Shown here: piece by piece, positions 57,093 to 64,000 of the stretch
Layout of the letters: each line of letters starts with the position of its first letter
How positions within the stretch are numbered: position 1 is the first letter of the stretch
Position numbers and translations under genes: made by a program
Assembly: GCF_003337355.1 (NCBI RefSeq)
Contig: NZ_QPJW01000003.1
Coordinates: 173,577-237,576 of the forward strand
DNA length: 64,000 nt
Direction of reading: 5' to 3'
Source: Fontibacillus phaseoli
GTDB lineage: Bacteria; Bacillota; Bacilli; Paenibacillales; Paenibacillaceae
Notes under the pieces: model-generated
Database searches by the model: none
The model's input: the letters and a program-made list of their open reading frames with translations, nothing else
What the model was told of the DNA's origin: nothing

Positions 57093-58310
57093 ATGGGAAA
57101 TGAAATCCTAAAAGTAAACCAATTAAGCAAACTGTTCGGACCTGGTACCGAGCAAGGCATCGAGCTGCTGAAGCAAGGTTATACGAAAGAACGGCTCGCC
57201 AAGGAAAAGGGCATCATGGTCGGCGTAAACCGCGTAAGTCTCAGCATCAATGAAGGTGAAATCTTTGTCATCATGGGTTTGTCCGGCAGCGGCAAGTCGA
57301 CCCTGGTACGGATGCTCAACCGCCTGATCGAGCCTAGTTCGGGTGAAGTTCTGATCCATGGGCAGGATTTGCGGAAAATGAACAAGGCCCAGTTGCGTGA
57401 GGTACGCCGGAAGACAATCAGTATGGTCTTTCAAAAATTCGCTCTTTTCCCCCACCGCACCGTGCTTGAAAACGTTGAGTACGGTTTGGAAGTTCAAAAG
57501 GTAGGCAAGGCGGATCGCCGGGAAAAAGCGCAAAAATCACTGGAGCTTGTCGGTTTGAAGAACTGGGAACATGTTCTTCCCGACCAGCTCAGTGGCGGGA
57601 TGCAGCAGCGCGTCGGTTTGGCCCGTGCTCTGGCTAACGATCCGGAAATTCTGCTGATGGACGAGGCGTTCAGCGCCCTCGATCCGCTTATTCGCCGCGA
57701 TATGCAGGATGAGTTGCTGGAGTTGCAGGAAAAGATGAAGAAAACGATCGTCTTCATTACTCACGATCTGGACGAGGCGCTGCGGATCGGCGACCGGATC
57801 GCGCTCATGAAAGATGGCGAAGTGGTTCAAATCGGCACGCCGGAGGAAATGCTGACGCAGCCGGCTGACCGTTACGTCGAACGTTTTATCGAAGATGTTG
57901 ATTTGTCCAAAGTACTGACCGCTTCCCGCGTCATGCGCCGTCCGGAAACCGTAACGCTGGACCGCGGGCCGCGCGTTGCCTTGCAGTTGATGCGGGAACG
58001 GGGCATCTCCAATTTGTTCGTCATCGACCGGGGCAAACGGCTGCTTGGGGTCATTACGGCAGAAGACGCCTCCCAGGCGCTTAAAACCGGAGGCACCTTA
58101 CAGGATATCCTGATCAAAGACGGCCCTCGGGTTGCGCCCGATACCTTGTTGAACGAATTGTTTGAAGTGACCAGTTCGGCCAGAGTGCCGCTTGCGGTCG
58201 TTGATGAACAAAACCGGCTGCTTGGGGTCATCGTTCGCGGAGCCGTACTTGGCGCATTAGCCGGAGAAGTGGAAAACAAGGAGGTGAGCGGACATGAACT
58301 TCATTCCTAA
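57093..58310 (+). CDS. opuAA: Glycine betaine ABC transporter ATPase OpuAA
   Basis: A 405-residue ATPase of the osmoprotectant family. It has the family lead-in KLFGPGTEQGIELLKQGYTK, Walker A GLSGSGKST, Q-loop MVFQKFALFPHRTVLENVEY, signature LSGGMQQRVGLARAL, Walker B ILLMDEAFSALDPL and two C-terminal CBS domains (about 285-395; LFVIDRGKRLLGVIT, PLAVVDEQNRLLGVIV) that sense ionic strength or cyclic dinucleotides. AAAGGGGTG lies before the ATG at 57093; the frame extends 11 codons upstream without a good site. It overlaps opuAB by 17 nt. Confidence 0.95.
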   Translation: MGNEILKVNQLSKLFGPGTEQGIELLKQGYTKERLAKEKGIMVGVNRVSLSINEGEIFVIMGLSGSGKSTLVRMLNRLIEPSSGEVLIHGQDLRKMNKAQLREVRRKTISMVFQKFALFPHRTVLENVEYGLEVQKVGKADRREKAQKSLELVGLKNWEHVLPDQLSGGMQQRVGLARALANDPEILLMDEAFSALDPLIRRDMQDELLELQEKMKKTIVFITHDLDEALRIGDRIALMKDGEVVQIGTPEEMLTQPADRYVERFIEDVDLSKVLTASRVMRRPETVTLDRGPRVALQLMRERGISNLFVIDRGKRLLGVITAEDASQALKTGGTLQDILIKDGPRVAPDTLLNELFEVTSSARVPLAVVDEQNRLLGVIVRGAVLGALAGEVENKEVSGHELHS

Positions 58311-59136
58311 ACTGCCGCTTGCGGACTGGATCGAGGCCATCGTTGACTGGATGGCGGAAAATCTGGGGGACTTGTTTGAAGGGATATCCAAAGCGATCGA
58401 AGGTATCGTCAACTTTTTCTCAGGCCTGTTCCTTCTTCCCCATCCATTGCTGTTTATCGTGATTCTTGGCGCACTTGCTTATCTGGTCGGAAAATGGAGG
58501 CTAACTCTGTTTACGGTGATCGGATTCCTGCTCATCGATAATCTCGGCTACTGGCAGGAAACGATGAATACGTTGGGACTGGTCATTACTTCAGGTCTAA
58601 TTTCGATTGTATTCGGGATTCCTATTGGCATCTGGAGCGCGTACAGCAAGACGGCCCACCGAATTATCTCGCCTCTGCTTGATTTCATGCAGACCATGCC
58701 GGCGTTTGTTTACTTGCTGCCAGCAGTAACGTTCTTCAGCCTTGGCGTCGTTCCTGGTGTGATCGCCTCTGTCATTTTCGCGATCCCGCCGACGATCCGA
58801 CTGACCTATCTCGGGATCAAGCAAGTATCCGGCGAGTTGGCCGAAGCGGCCGATGCATTTGGCTCCACATCTTGGCAAAAACTGATCAAGGTCGAGCTGC
58901 CCCTCGCCATGCCAACGATGATGGCGGGAATCAACCAGACGATCATGCTATCCTTGTCCATGGTCGTCATCGCCTCGATGATCGGCGCCCAAGGGATCGG
59001 CGCTACCGTATATCGTGCCGTTACCCAGCTCAAAATCGGACAAGGCTTTGAAGCCGGCCTCGCTGTCGTCGTGCTGGCGATCGTGCTGGACCGGTTTACC
59101 CAAAATCTTTTCAAATCGAACAAAGGGAGAAGATAA
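58294..59136 (+). CDS. opuAB: Glycine betaine ABC transporter permease OpuAB
   Basis: A 280-residue permease. The amphipathic N-terminal part (ADWIEAIVDWMAENLGDLFE) precedes the helices; the core includes IGIWSAYSKTAHRIISPLLD, MQTMPAFVYLLPAVTFFSLG and the EAA-like SGELAEAADAFGSTSWQKLI. It matches OpuAB/ProW, which import glycine betaine and proline betaine in osmotic stress. AAGGAGGTGAGC before the ATG lies inside the end of opuAA. Confidence 0.95.
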   Translation: MNFIPKLPLADWIEAIVDWMAENLGDLFEGISKAIEGIVNFFSGLFLLPHPLLFIVILGALAYLVGKWRLTLFTVIGFLLIDNLGYWQETMNTLGLVITSGLISIVFGIPIGIWSAYSKTAHRIISPLLDFMQTMPAFVYLLPAVTFFSLGVVPGVIASVIFAIPPTIRLTYLGIKQVSGELAEAADAFGSTSWQKLIKVELPLAMPTMMAGINQTIMLSLSMVVIASMIGAQGIGATVYRAVTQLKIGQGFEAGLAVVVLAIVLDRFTQNLFKSNKGRR

Positions 59137-59139
59137 AAT

Positions 59140-60057
59140 ATGAAGATTTCGAAGAAACTATTGATGCTTGCAGGTTTAGCCGGGGTTCTGGCGCTGTCCG
59201 CCTGTGGTACGGGCTCCGGCAATACCGCTAATACAGGGAATAACGGCCAATCGGGAACGGCAGACTCCATCGGAGTCCAGGTGAAACATGAGATTATCGG
59301 CATTGACCCCGGTGCGGGAATCATGAAGGCTGCCGCGGATGCGTTGGATCAATATGATCTTGGCGACTGGAAGCTGATTGAAGGCTCCGGTGCAGCTATG
59401 ACCGCCATGCTCGACAAAGCGGTGAAAGCGGAGAAGCCGATCATCATTACCGGCTGGACGCCGCATTGGATGTTTTCGAAATATGATCTGAAATATCTCG
59501 AAGATCCGAAAAACGTATTCGGCGAAGCGGAAGAGATCCATACCCTTGTTCGTAAAGGCTTGAAAGAAGACCAGCCCGTCGCTTACGAATTTCTCGACCG
59601 GTTTGAGTGGACTTCCGATGAAATGGGCGAAATCATGACGGCCATCCAGGAAGGGAAAGATCCGATGGAAGCCGCGAAGACCTGGGCCGACAGCCACAGC
59701 GACCGCGTGGACAGCTGGACGAAGGATTTGAAGCCGGTCAGCGGCGACAAACTCAAGCTTAGCTACGTAGCCTGGGATTCGGAAATCGCCAGCACCAATC
59801 TGTTGGAGTATGTCCTGGAGAGCAAGCTGGGCTACGATGTCACAGCGCTTCAAGTCGAAGCCGGACCGATGTGGACGGGCGTTGCCAGCGGCGATGTCGA
59901 TGCTACTCCAGCCGCATGGCTACCGCTAACGCATGCCGATTATTGGACAGAATACGGTGAGAAGCTTGAAGACCTCGGTCCGAACATGACCGGCGTTAAG
60001 ACAGGACTGGTTGTTCCTTCCTATGTGGATCTGAAATCGATCGAAGATTTGAAATAA
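59140..60057 (+). CDS. opuAC: Glycine betaine-binding lipoprotein OpuAC
   Basis: A 305-residue lipoprotein with lipobox LSAC (Cys22) and a Gly/Asn-rich linker. The OpuAC domain has VKHEIIGIDPGAGIMKAAAD, LIEGSGAAMTAMLDKAVK, ITGWTPHWMFSKYDLKYLED and VDATPAAWLPLTHADYW, containing the aromatic residues that cage the quaternary ammonium group. It starts 3 bp after opuAB and is the last gene of the operon; a terminator follows. Confidence 0.95.
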   Translation: MKISKKLLMLAGLAGVLALSACGTGSGNTANTGNNGQSGTADSIGVQVKHEIIGIDPGAGIMKAAADALDQYDLGDWKLIEGSGAAMTAMLDKAVKAEKPIIITGWTPHWMFSKYDLKYLEDPKNVFGEAEEIHTLVRKGLKEDQPVAYEFLDRFEWTSDEMGEIMTAIQEGKDPMEAAKTWADSHSDRVDSWTKDLKPVSGDKLKLSYVAWDSEIASTNLLEYVLESKLGYDVTALQVEAGPMWTGVASGDVDATPAAWLPLTHADYWTEYGEKLEDLGPNMTGVKTGLVVPSYVDLKSIEDLK

Positions 60058-60077
60058 CCTTTGTCCTTGTTGGATTA

Positions 60078-60120
60078 TAAAAAAAGAAACCATCCCTCTG
60101 GCTGGGATGGTTTCTTTGCT
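60078..60120 (+). terminator. Terminator of the opuA operon
   Basis: AAAGAAACCATCCC pairs with GGGATGGTTTCTTT around TCTGGCT, with A and T runs on either side. Confidence 0.88.
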
Positions 60121-60231
60121 ACATCTATATTAAGAAGAGGGAGTATAATAAATGTACCATCCCTTCCTTAACGCAACCTTACGGAAACCTGAAAAACAGA
60201 TTAATTTAAGGTTTAAATGTTACGAGTCGAC

Positions 60232-60687
60232 TTACTCCCGGGCTGATATAATATTCGCCAATGCTTGAACCTGATCATCCTCGCATTCCACAAACACGAC
60301 GAATTTTTCGGCTAGCAGGCTCTCCTCTATTAGTCTGGCATCTTTTTCCGGAATTCCCGCACCAATCAGTCCGACGATGAAATCGTCGCTACCCATTCCG
60401 ATCTCGGCTCCAGCCAGCGATTTTGCCGCCGGCCCGACCGCCGCTACATTTGCCGGCTGCTCTTCCAAAATGGCGGCAATCTCGATTAACGGGTGGAATA
60501 GCGCATGATTTCCGTCCCCTCGCTCCGGTTTAGAAAGACCGGCATCCCGGCTGATGATCCCCAGTGCTTCCTCGGTTTTAGACACAACGGACAACTCCCC
60601 TTTTTTTACGCCAGCTTGTATTAAATCCTCAATGACCATGGCTGCATCGTGTCTGGTTTTCAGGATGGCCGTCAGCAATTTCGCCAT
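60232..60687 (-). CDS. General-stress-type protein of unknown function (151 aa)
   Basis: A 151-residue protein beginning MAKLLTAILKTRHDAAMVIE, followed by DLIQAGVKKGELSVVSKTEE and later GMGSDDFIVGLIGAGIPEKD ARLIEESLL-type sequence. The alternation of an alpha-beta start, a Gly/Ala-rich middle and the motif GIPEKDARLIEE resembles DUF1269/YflT-like stress proteins, in which the motif GxPxxxAxxYE is typical. GGAGGAGGGACTATC precedes the ATG; the longer frame upstream is not used. The 170 bp between opuAC and this gene hold no other gene. Confidence 0.65.
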   Translation of the reverse strand: MAKLLTAILKTRHDAAMVIEDLIQAGVKKGELSVVSKTEEALGIISRDAGLSKPERGDGNHALFHPLIEIAAILEEQPANVAAVGPAAKSLAGAEIGMGSDDFIVGLIGAGIPEKDARLIEESLLAEKFVVFVECEDDQVQALANIISARE

Positions 60688-60851
60688 GATAGTCCCTCCT
60701 CCATGGAATAGTGTATTCCGCCTCCACAAAAGTCCTTGAAATGTCTATAAACGGCATCCTTCCTTATGAAACAAATGAATATCCCGGCTTCCGCCGTGTC
60801 CCGGGTGGCCTGTTTCACATAGCTTATAAAAAAAGGAGGAGGAACGCCCAA

Positions 60852-61112
60852 GTGGAAGCTTATTATAATTGTTTACGCTTGAAAAACAAGAAGGTCCGCA
60901 TTATGACGATGGACAGAAATCACTATACCGGAACGATCGTAGACGTGGATCACCAGTACGTATATTTGCGCCCGGATCGGGGTGGAAATGTCTATACATC
61001 GGCATTTTACCCCGGCGGTCCGTATGGAGGACCTTATGGCGGTGCCGGTTGGTCTGGAAACGATATCCTGACGTTAAGCTTGTTCACTCTGCTGGCTATT
61101 GCCCTGATTTAA
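60852..61112 (+). CDS. Small Sm-like protein with Gly/Pro/Tyr-rich linker and hydrophobic tail
   Basis: An 86-residue protein starting GTG after AAAGGAGGAGGAACGCCCAA. Residues about 8-45 are KNKKVRIMTMDRNHYTGTIV, then DVDHQYVYLRPD, an Sm-like strand pattern. A linker PGGPYGGPYGGAGW follows, then a hydrophobic end DILTLSLFTLLAIALI. The layout is like that of the protein at 39682-39945. Function unknown; small proteins of this type are seen in spore formers, and a spore-coat role is only a guess. Confidence 0.72.
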   Translation: MEAYYNCLRLKNKKVRIMTMDRNHYTGTIVDVDHQYVYLRPDRGGNVYTSAFYPGGPYGGPYGGAGWSGNDILTLSLFTLLAIALI

Positions 61113-61135
61113 TTAAAAAATACGCATAATTATCA

Positions 61136-61180
61136 AAGGCCATCCCTGAGCAAATACTTTGCTTAAGGATGGCCTTTTTT
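61136..61180 (+). terminator. Terminator after the small Sm-like protein gene
   Basis: AAGGCCATCC pairs with GGATGGCCTT around an inner stem (GAGCAAA/TTTGCTT), followed by TTTTA. It may also serve the convergent SLH gene. Confidence 0.85.
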
Positions 61181-61226
61181 ATTGAACATGAAATTGTTCT
61201 TTCGAATGAATACTGGCCCGCTTCAC

Positions 61227-64000
61227 CTAATTAATCAAATTGGATTTTTGAAGCAAACGCTGTATGATCATTGATACCTCTGCACGTGTGATGAAGGAAT
61301 TCGGTGCAAGTTCGTTCACGCTTCTTCCCGATACGATGCCTGCTTGGACGCTAACGGCCACTCCATTTTTTGCCCAATGAGATATCTCTTCTTTATCTGC
61401 AAAAGGACGAAGCGCCGAATCGGAATCTAAGGTCGAACCTTTTGTTTCCAGTCCCGTTATCCTCATCGCGTTAGAGATGATCTCCATCGCCTGTTCCCGG
61501 GTGATTTTATCGTTCGGACGGAACGAGCCATCGCTGAATCCATTGATTAACTGGTAGGCGGATGCCGTAGTGATTGCACCGCTGAACCAATCCGAGGCGA
61601 GTACATCAGAGAATGCCTTCGACTCAGAATCATTTTCTTGCTTGAGTCCCAAGCCCCGAACTACGATCGACGCAAACTCGGCGCGTGTGATGTCACGATC
61701 CGGCTGGAACATCCCGTTTCCTGTACCGTTAATGACCATTCTTGATCCCATGTCGTTTACCGCATCTTTCGCCCAGTGATTCTCCACGTCCGCGAATTCC
61801 AAAGGATGCCACACAACGGAGTACATACTGTTCGTTAAACTGTTAATCTTCGCAAAATACGTACCCTCTTGGTTTACGACTTTTGTAGGCACATGACGTA
61901 TTGCGCCATCCGCATCCACTACAACGCCCGTTGTGATCTTGTTCGGATCCGCGCTATCCGGAATCGCAATGGAACGTTCTACGAAAGCATCGAACTTCGT
62001 CACTTCTAACGTGCGGCCACCGTAAACTGCCTTAACGCTAAAATTCCATGGAGGAACTACCATCTGCAGCCCTTGGGCAGAAGCGGCTTTCTCTGCCGCT
62101 TGAATAGTTTCATTTGACGGAATTTCGATTTCTATGCGGAGCATAATGTCTTGAAGTTCCCTATTTGCCCCAAATTGTTCGGCTAGGGACTCTATGTCGA
62201 TTCGTTGCGCAGGGAGCCTGTAAGCTGCCTGATTCGTACGAACTTCAACTATCGCCTGCTTATCCTCCATGTTCTTCAACATGCGGCCGTTAAGTTCAGC
62301 AATCACGATATCGTGCATCTCTGTAAATGGAATCGTAATAATAGCTTGATCGCCCGTTGTTTCAAGACGCTTTTGTAATTCTGCTTCGTCGACTTTAATA
62401 GTGGTAACTTGTTGCCCGTTCACTACGTCTATCGATTGCGTTCCGATATTCTCTACTTTGCCGTTTACGAGAATATTCACATTCTTATTCGCCGGAGTTG
62501 CTTCCGAATTTGAAGGTGTTGTTTCGGTCGGTGGACTATAAGAACCAGGATTATCATTTCCTGAAGACGCCGACGGCGTCACTGTGTTGGAAGCTGCTGA
62601 TGACTCACTGCCGCCCTGTTCGTTGATTGCTTTTACCGTAAAGAAATAGCTAGTTCCGTTGGTTAGGCCGGTAATGACGATCGGGCCCCCGGCGCCTGTC
62701 GCTACAATATTGCCTGGCGATGAAGTCACCTCATATCTAGTGATAGAACTGCCGCCATTGTCGGCAGGGGGCGTAAAGGTGATCGTTGCTTGACCGTTTC
62801 CGGCCACAGCTGCAACATGCGTGGGAGCGGACGGAACGGTTGCCGGTTTTGCGCTCAATTCATTGGATTCAGCGCTTAAACCGCCTTCATTAATAGCTTT
62901 AACCACAAAATAGTAAACCGTGCCGTTGGCTAAACCGCTTGCTTCATAACTGTATACCGACTCAGTGACGGTAGCCGTCTCTGAACCATAGATGCCAGGG
63001 GTAGTACTTTGATAAATCCGATATCCCTCAGAGCCGGGAACCGGACTCCACGTCAGTTGTACCTTGGTGTTCCCCTCGATCGCTTGCTGCAATACGGGCG
63101 CTCCCGGTGCAGGAAACTGCGGAGTAGCGCTCGCCTCGTTGGATTCGGCGCTTAAGCCGCCTACATTTGCAGCTTTTACAACAAAATAATAGGTTGTACC
63201 GTTACTCAAGTCAGGTACGTGGTAGGTTGCCTCCGTTACGGTTGCAATAGATGTTTTGCCGGACAATCCCGGTGTCGTCGACATGTAAACGTCATAATAG
63301 GTTGCACCCGATACGGAGTCCCAGCTTAATGTAACTTGGCGATCGGCTGCCGTTACCCTGAGATTTGAGGGCCCCGAAGGCAATTTAATCTTCCACTTCG
63401 CGTACAAAGTAATCCCGTCCAGCGGTACGGTATCCGTGGCAAAGTTCCATGCCTCCGTCAATCCCGGATCCTTGTACCAACCGTCAAAAGTGGAGCCTTC
63501 CAGCGTCGGCTCTGCAGGTGCGGCTATCTTCGAGCCGAAATCCGCGGAAATCGGTGCTACCGGACTGCCGCCGGTGCTGTTAAAGTTCACCGTGTATTGA
63601 TTCGCTTCATATTGCGCGGTCACCGTCAAGGCACCGGTCACATTGGTAAACTCCTTGTCCCAGCCCGTAAACGCGTACCCGGGTCTCGAAGGTGCCGCAG
63701 GTGCGGTGGCATCCTCTCCGTGATTCACCGGCTCCGTCTTCAACTCGGTTCCGTCCCAGTCCTCGAATGTGACCTGGTAAACGTTGATTTTCCACTTCGC
63801 GTACAAAGTAATCCCGTCCAGCGGTACGGTATCCGTGGCAAAGTTCCATGCCTCCGTCAATCCCGGATCCTTGTACCAACCGTCAAAAGTGGAGCCTTCC
63901 AGCGTCGGCTCTGCAGGTGCGGCTATCTTCGAGCCGAAATCCGCGGAAATCGGTGCTACCGGACTGCCGCCGGTGCTGTTAAAGTTCACCGTGTATTGGT
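61227..64000 (-). CDS. Repeat-rich SLH surface protein, C-terminal part (runs off right edge)
   Basis: The last 923 codons of a large surface protein whose N terminus lies beyond the window. In order: InlB B-repeat-type domains (GSTFDGWYKDPGLTEAWNFA, ITLYAKWKI; two full repeats separated by a variant with FEDWDGTELKTEPVNHGEDA); three fibronectin type III domains (about residues 205-480 of the visible part, e.g. GTTYYFVVKAANVGGLSAES); a Ser/Pro/Thr linker; a domain of about 200 residues of unknown type (NILVNGKVENIGTQSIDVVN); and three SLH domains (VENHWAKDAVNDMGSRMVIN, SGAITTASAYQLINGFSDGS, HWAKNGVAVSVQAGIVSG) that anchor it to the cell wall. The role is probably adhesion or scaffolding; I see no enzyme domain. 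Confidence 0.88.
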   Translation of the reverse strand, partial: QYTVNFNSTGGSPVAPISADFGSKIAAPAEPTLEGSTFDGWYKDPGLTEAWNFATDTVPLDGITLYAKWKINVYQVTFEDWDGTELKTEPVNHGEDATAPAAPSRPGYAFTGWDKEFTNVTGALTVTAQYEANQYTVNFNSTGGSPVAPISADFGSKIAAPAEPTLEGSTFDGWYKDPGLTEAWNFATDTVPLDGITLYAKWKIKLPSGPSNLRVTAADRQVTLSWDSVSGATYYDVYMSTTPGLSGKTSIATVTEATYHVPDLSNGTTYYFVVKAANVGGLSAESNEASATPQFPAPGAPVLQQAIEGNTKVQLTWSPVPGSEGYRIYQSTTPGIYGSETATVTESVYSYEASGLANGTVYYFVVKAINEGGLSAESNELSAKPATVPSAPTHVAAVAGNGQATITFTPPADNGGSSITRYEVTSSPGNIVATGAGGPIVITGLTNGTSYFFTVKAINEQGGSESSAASNTVTPSASSGNDNPGSYSPPTETTPSNSEATPANKNVNILVNGKVENIGTQSIDVVNGQQVTTIKVDEAELQKRLETTGDQAIITIPFTEMHDIVIAELNGRMLKNMEDKQAIVEVRTNQAAYRLPAQRIDIESLAEQFGANRELQDIMLRIEIEIPSNETIQAAEKAASAQGLQMVVPPWNFSVKAVYGGRTLEVTKFDAFVERSIAIPDSADPNKITTGVVVDADGAIRHVPTKVVNQEGTYFAKINSLTNSMYSVVWHPLEFADVENHWAKDAVNDMGSRMVINGTGNGMFQPDRDITRAEFASIVVRGLGLKQENDSESKAFSDVLASDWFSGAITTASAYQLINGFSDGSFRPNDKITREQAMEIISNAMRITGLETKGSTLDSDSALRPFADKEEISHWAKNGVAVSVQAGIVSGRSVNELAPNSFITRAEVSMIIQRLLQKSNLIN
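63391..63599 (-). repeat. Identical 209-bp coding repeat, copy 1
   Basis: Identical at every base to 63790-63998, at a distance of 399 bp (133 codons). It encodes one InlB B-type repeat. Perfect identity implies recent duplication or gene conversion. Confidence 0.92.
63790..63998 (-). repeat. Identical 209-bp coding repeat, copy 2
   Basis: The same sequence as 63391-63599. The match continues to within two bases of the window edge, so more copies are likely beyond it. Confidence 0.92.

Overview
The window looks like chromosomal DNA of an endospore-forming, moderate-GC Firmicute, most probably a Paenibacillus or close relative. I infer this from the spore-cortex gene cmpA, the Bacillus-type order ydcC-alr-ndoAI-ndoA, tRNA-Leu/Glu/Ser/Asn genes, a T-box upstream of trpS, two large S-layer-homology (SLH) proteins, many AraC/YesMN-type sugar-uptake genes and many GTG/TTG starts behind strong AGGAGG sites. 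There is no rRNA, CRISPR array, recognisable prophage or intact insertion sequence.

Layout. 1-3.1 kb: the end of an ABC exporter operon (LolD/MacB-type ATPase plus an FtsX-type permease with a His/Asp/Glu-rich loop) and a secreted alkaline phosphatase. 3.2-5.9 kb: tRNA-Leu, an XRE repressor facing a PAS protein across twin palindromes, and a Cof-type HAD phosphatase. 5.9-12.5 kb: a Fur-controlled siderophore locus (btr-feuA-feuB-feuC-esterase) in which the esterase is a tandem two-domain protein. 12.6-13.3 kb: tRNA-Leu and tRNA-Glu plus an odd element that duplicates the 3' end of tRNA-Glu. 13.4-15.7 kb: an AT-rich three-gene cassette (FrlD-like sugar kinase, amidohydrolase, YjbQ) behind a strong promoter with a cre-like site. 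15.8-27.0 kb: an LtrA protein, a giant SLH-anchored glycerophosphodiesterase, a UgpBAE-type importer, a HAD phosphatase and the antiterminator GlpP, with two matching hairpin leaders that are probably GlpP targets. 27.1-27.5 kb: tRNA-Ser and tRNA-Asn, with a second copy of the tRNA-3'-end element.

27.6-44.5 kb is mainly housekeeping: an MFS/ArsR pair, SprT-like protein, cmpA, tex, DUF4190, ndoA-ndoAI-alr-ydcC, T-box-trpS, a TetR/membrane-protein pair, a TrmH-family methyltransferase, a CD3324-like protein and an MFS exporter. 44.6-51.8 kb: an LplABC-type oligosaccharide importer with its YesM/YesN two-component system. 52-55.7 kb: an amino-acid permease and a membrane-anchored alpha/beta hydrolase. 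55.8-60.1 kb: repeat-rich intergenic DNA, then a GbsR-type repressor divergent from opuAA-AB-AC (glycine betaine uptake). 60.2-64 kb: a stress-type protein, a small Sm-like protein and the C-terminal part of a repeat-rich SLH surface protein that runs off the right edge.

The most interesting signals are: (i) a Trp-Trp-Trp leader ORF with its own ribosome-binding site between the T-box terminator and trpS, which overlaps the trpS start; (ii) two related ~85-100 nt cores next to tRNA genes, each fused at the same T-loop position to a duplicated tRNA 3' end; (iii) the paired GlpP-type leaders; (iv) the AT-rich kinase/amidohydrolase/YjbQ cassette; and (v) clustered palindromic intergenic repeats, one of which uses the trpS stop codon.
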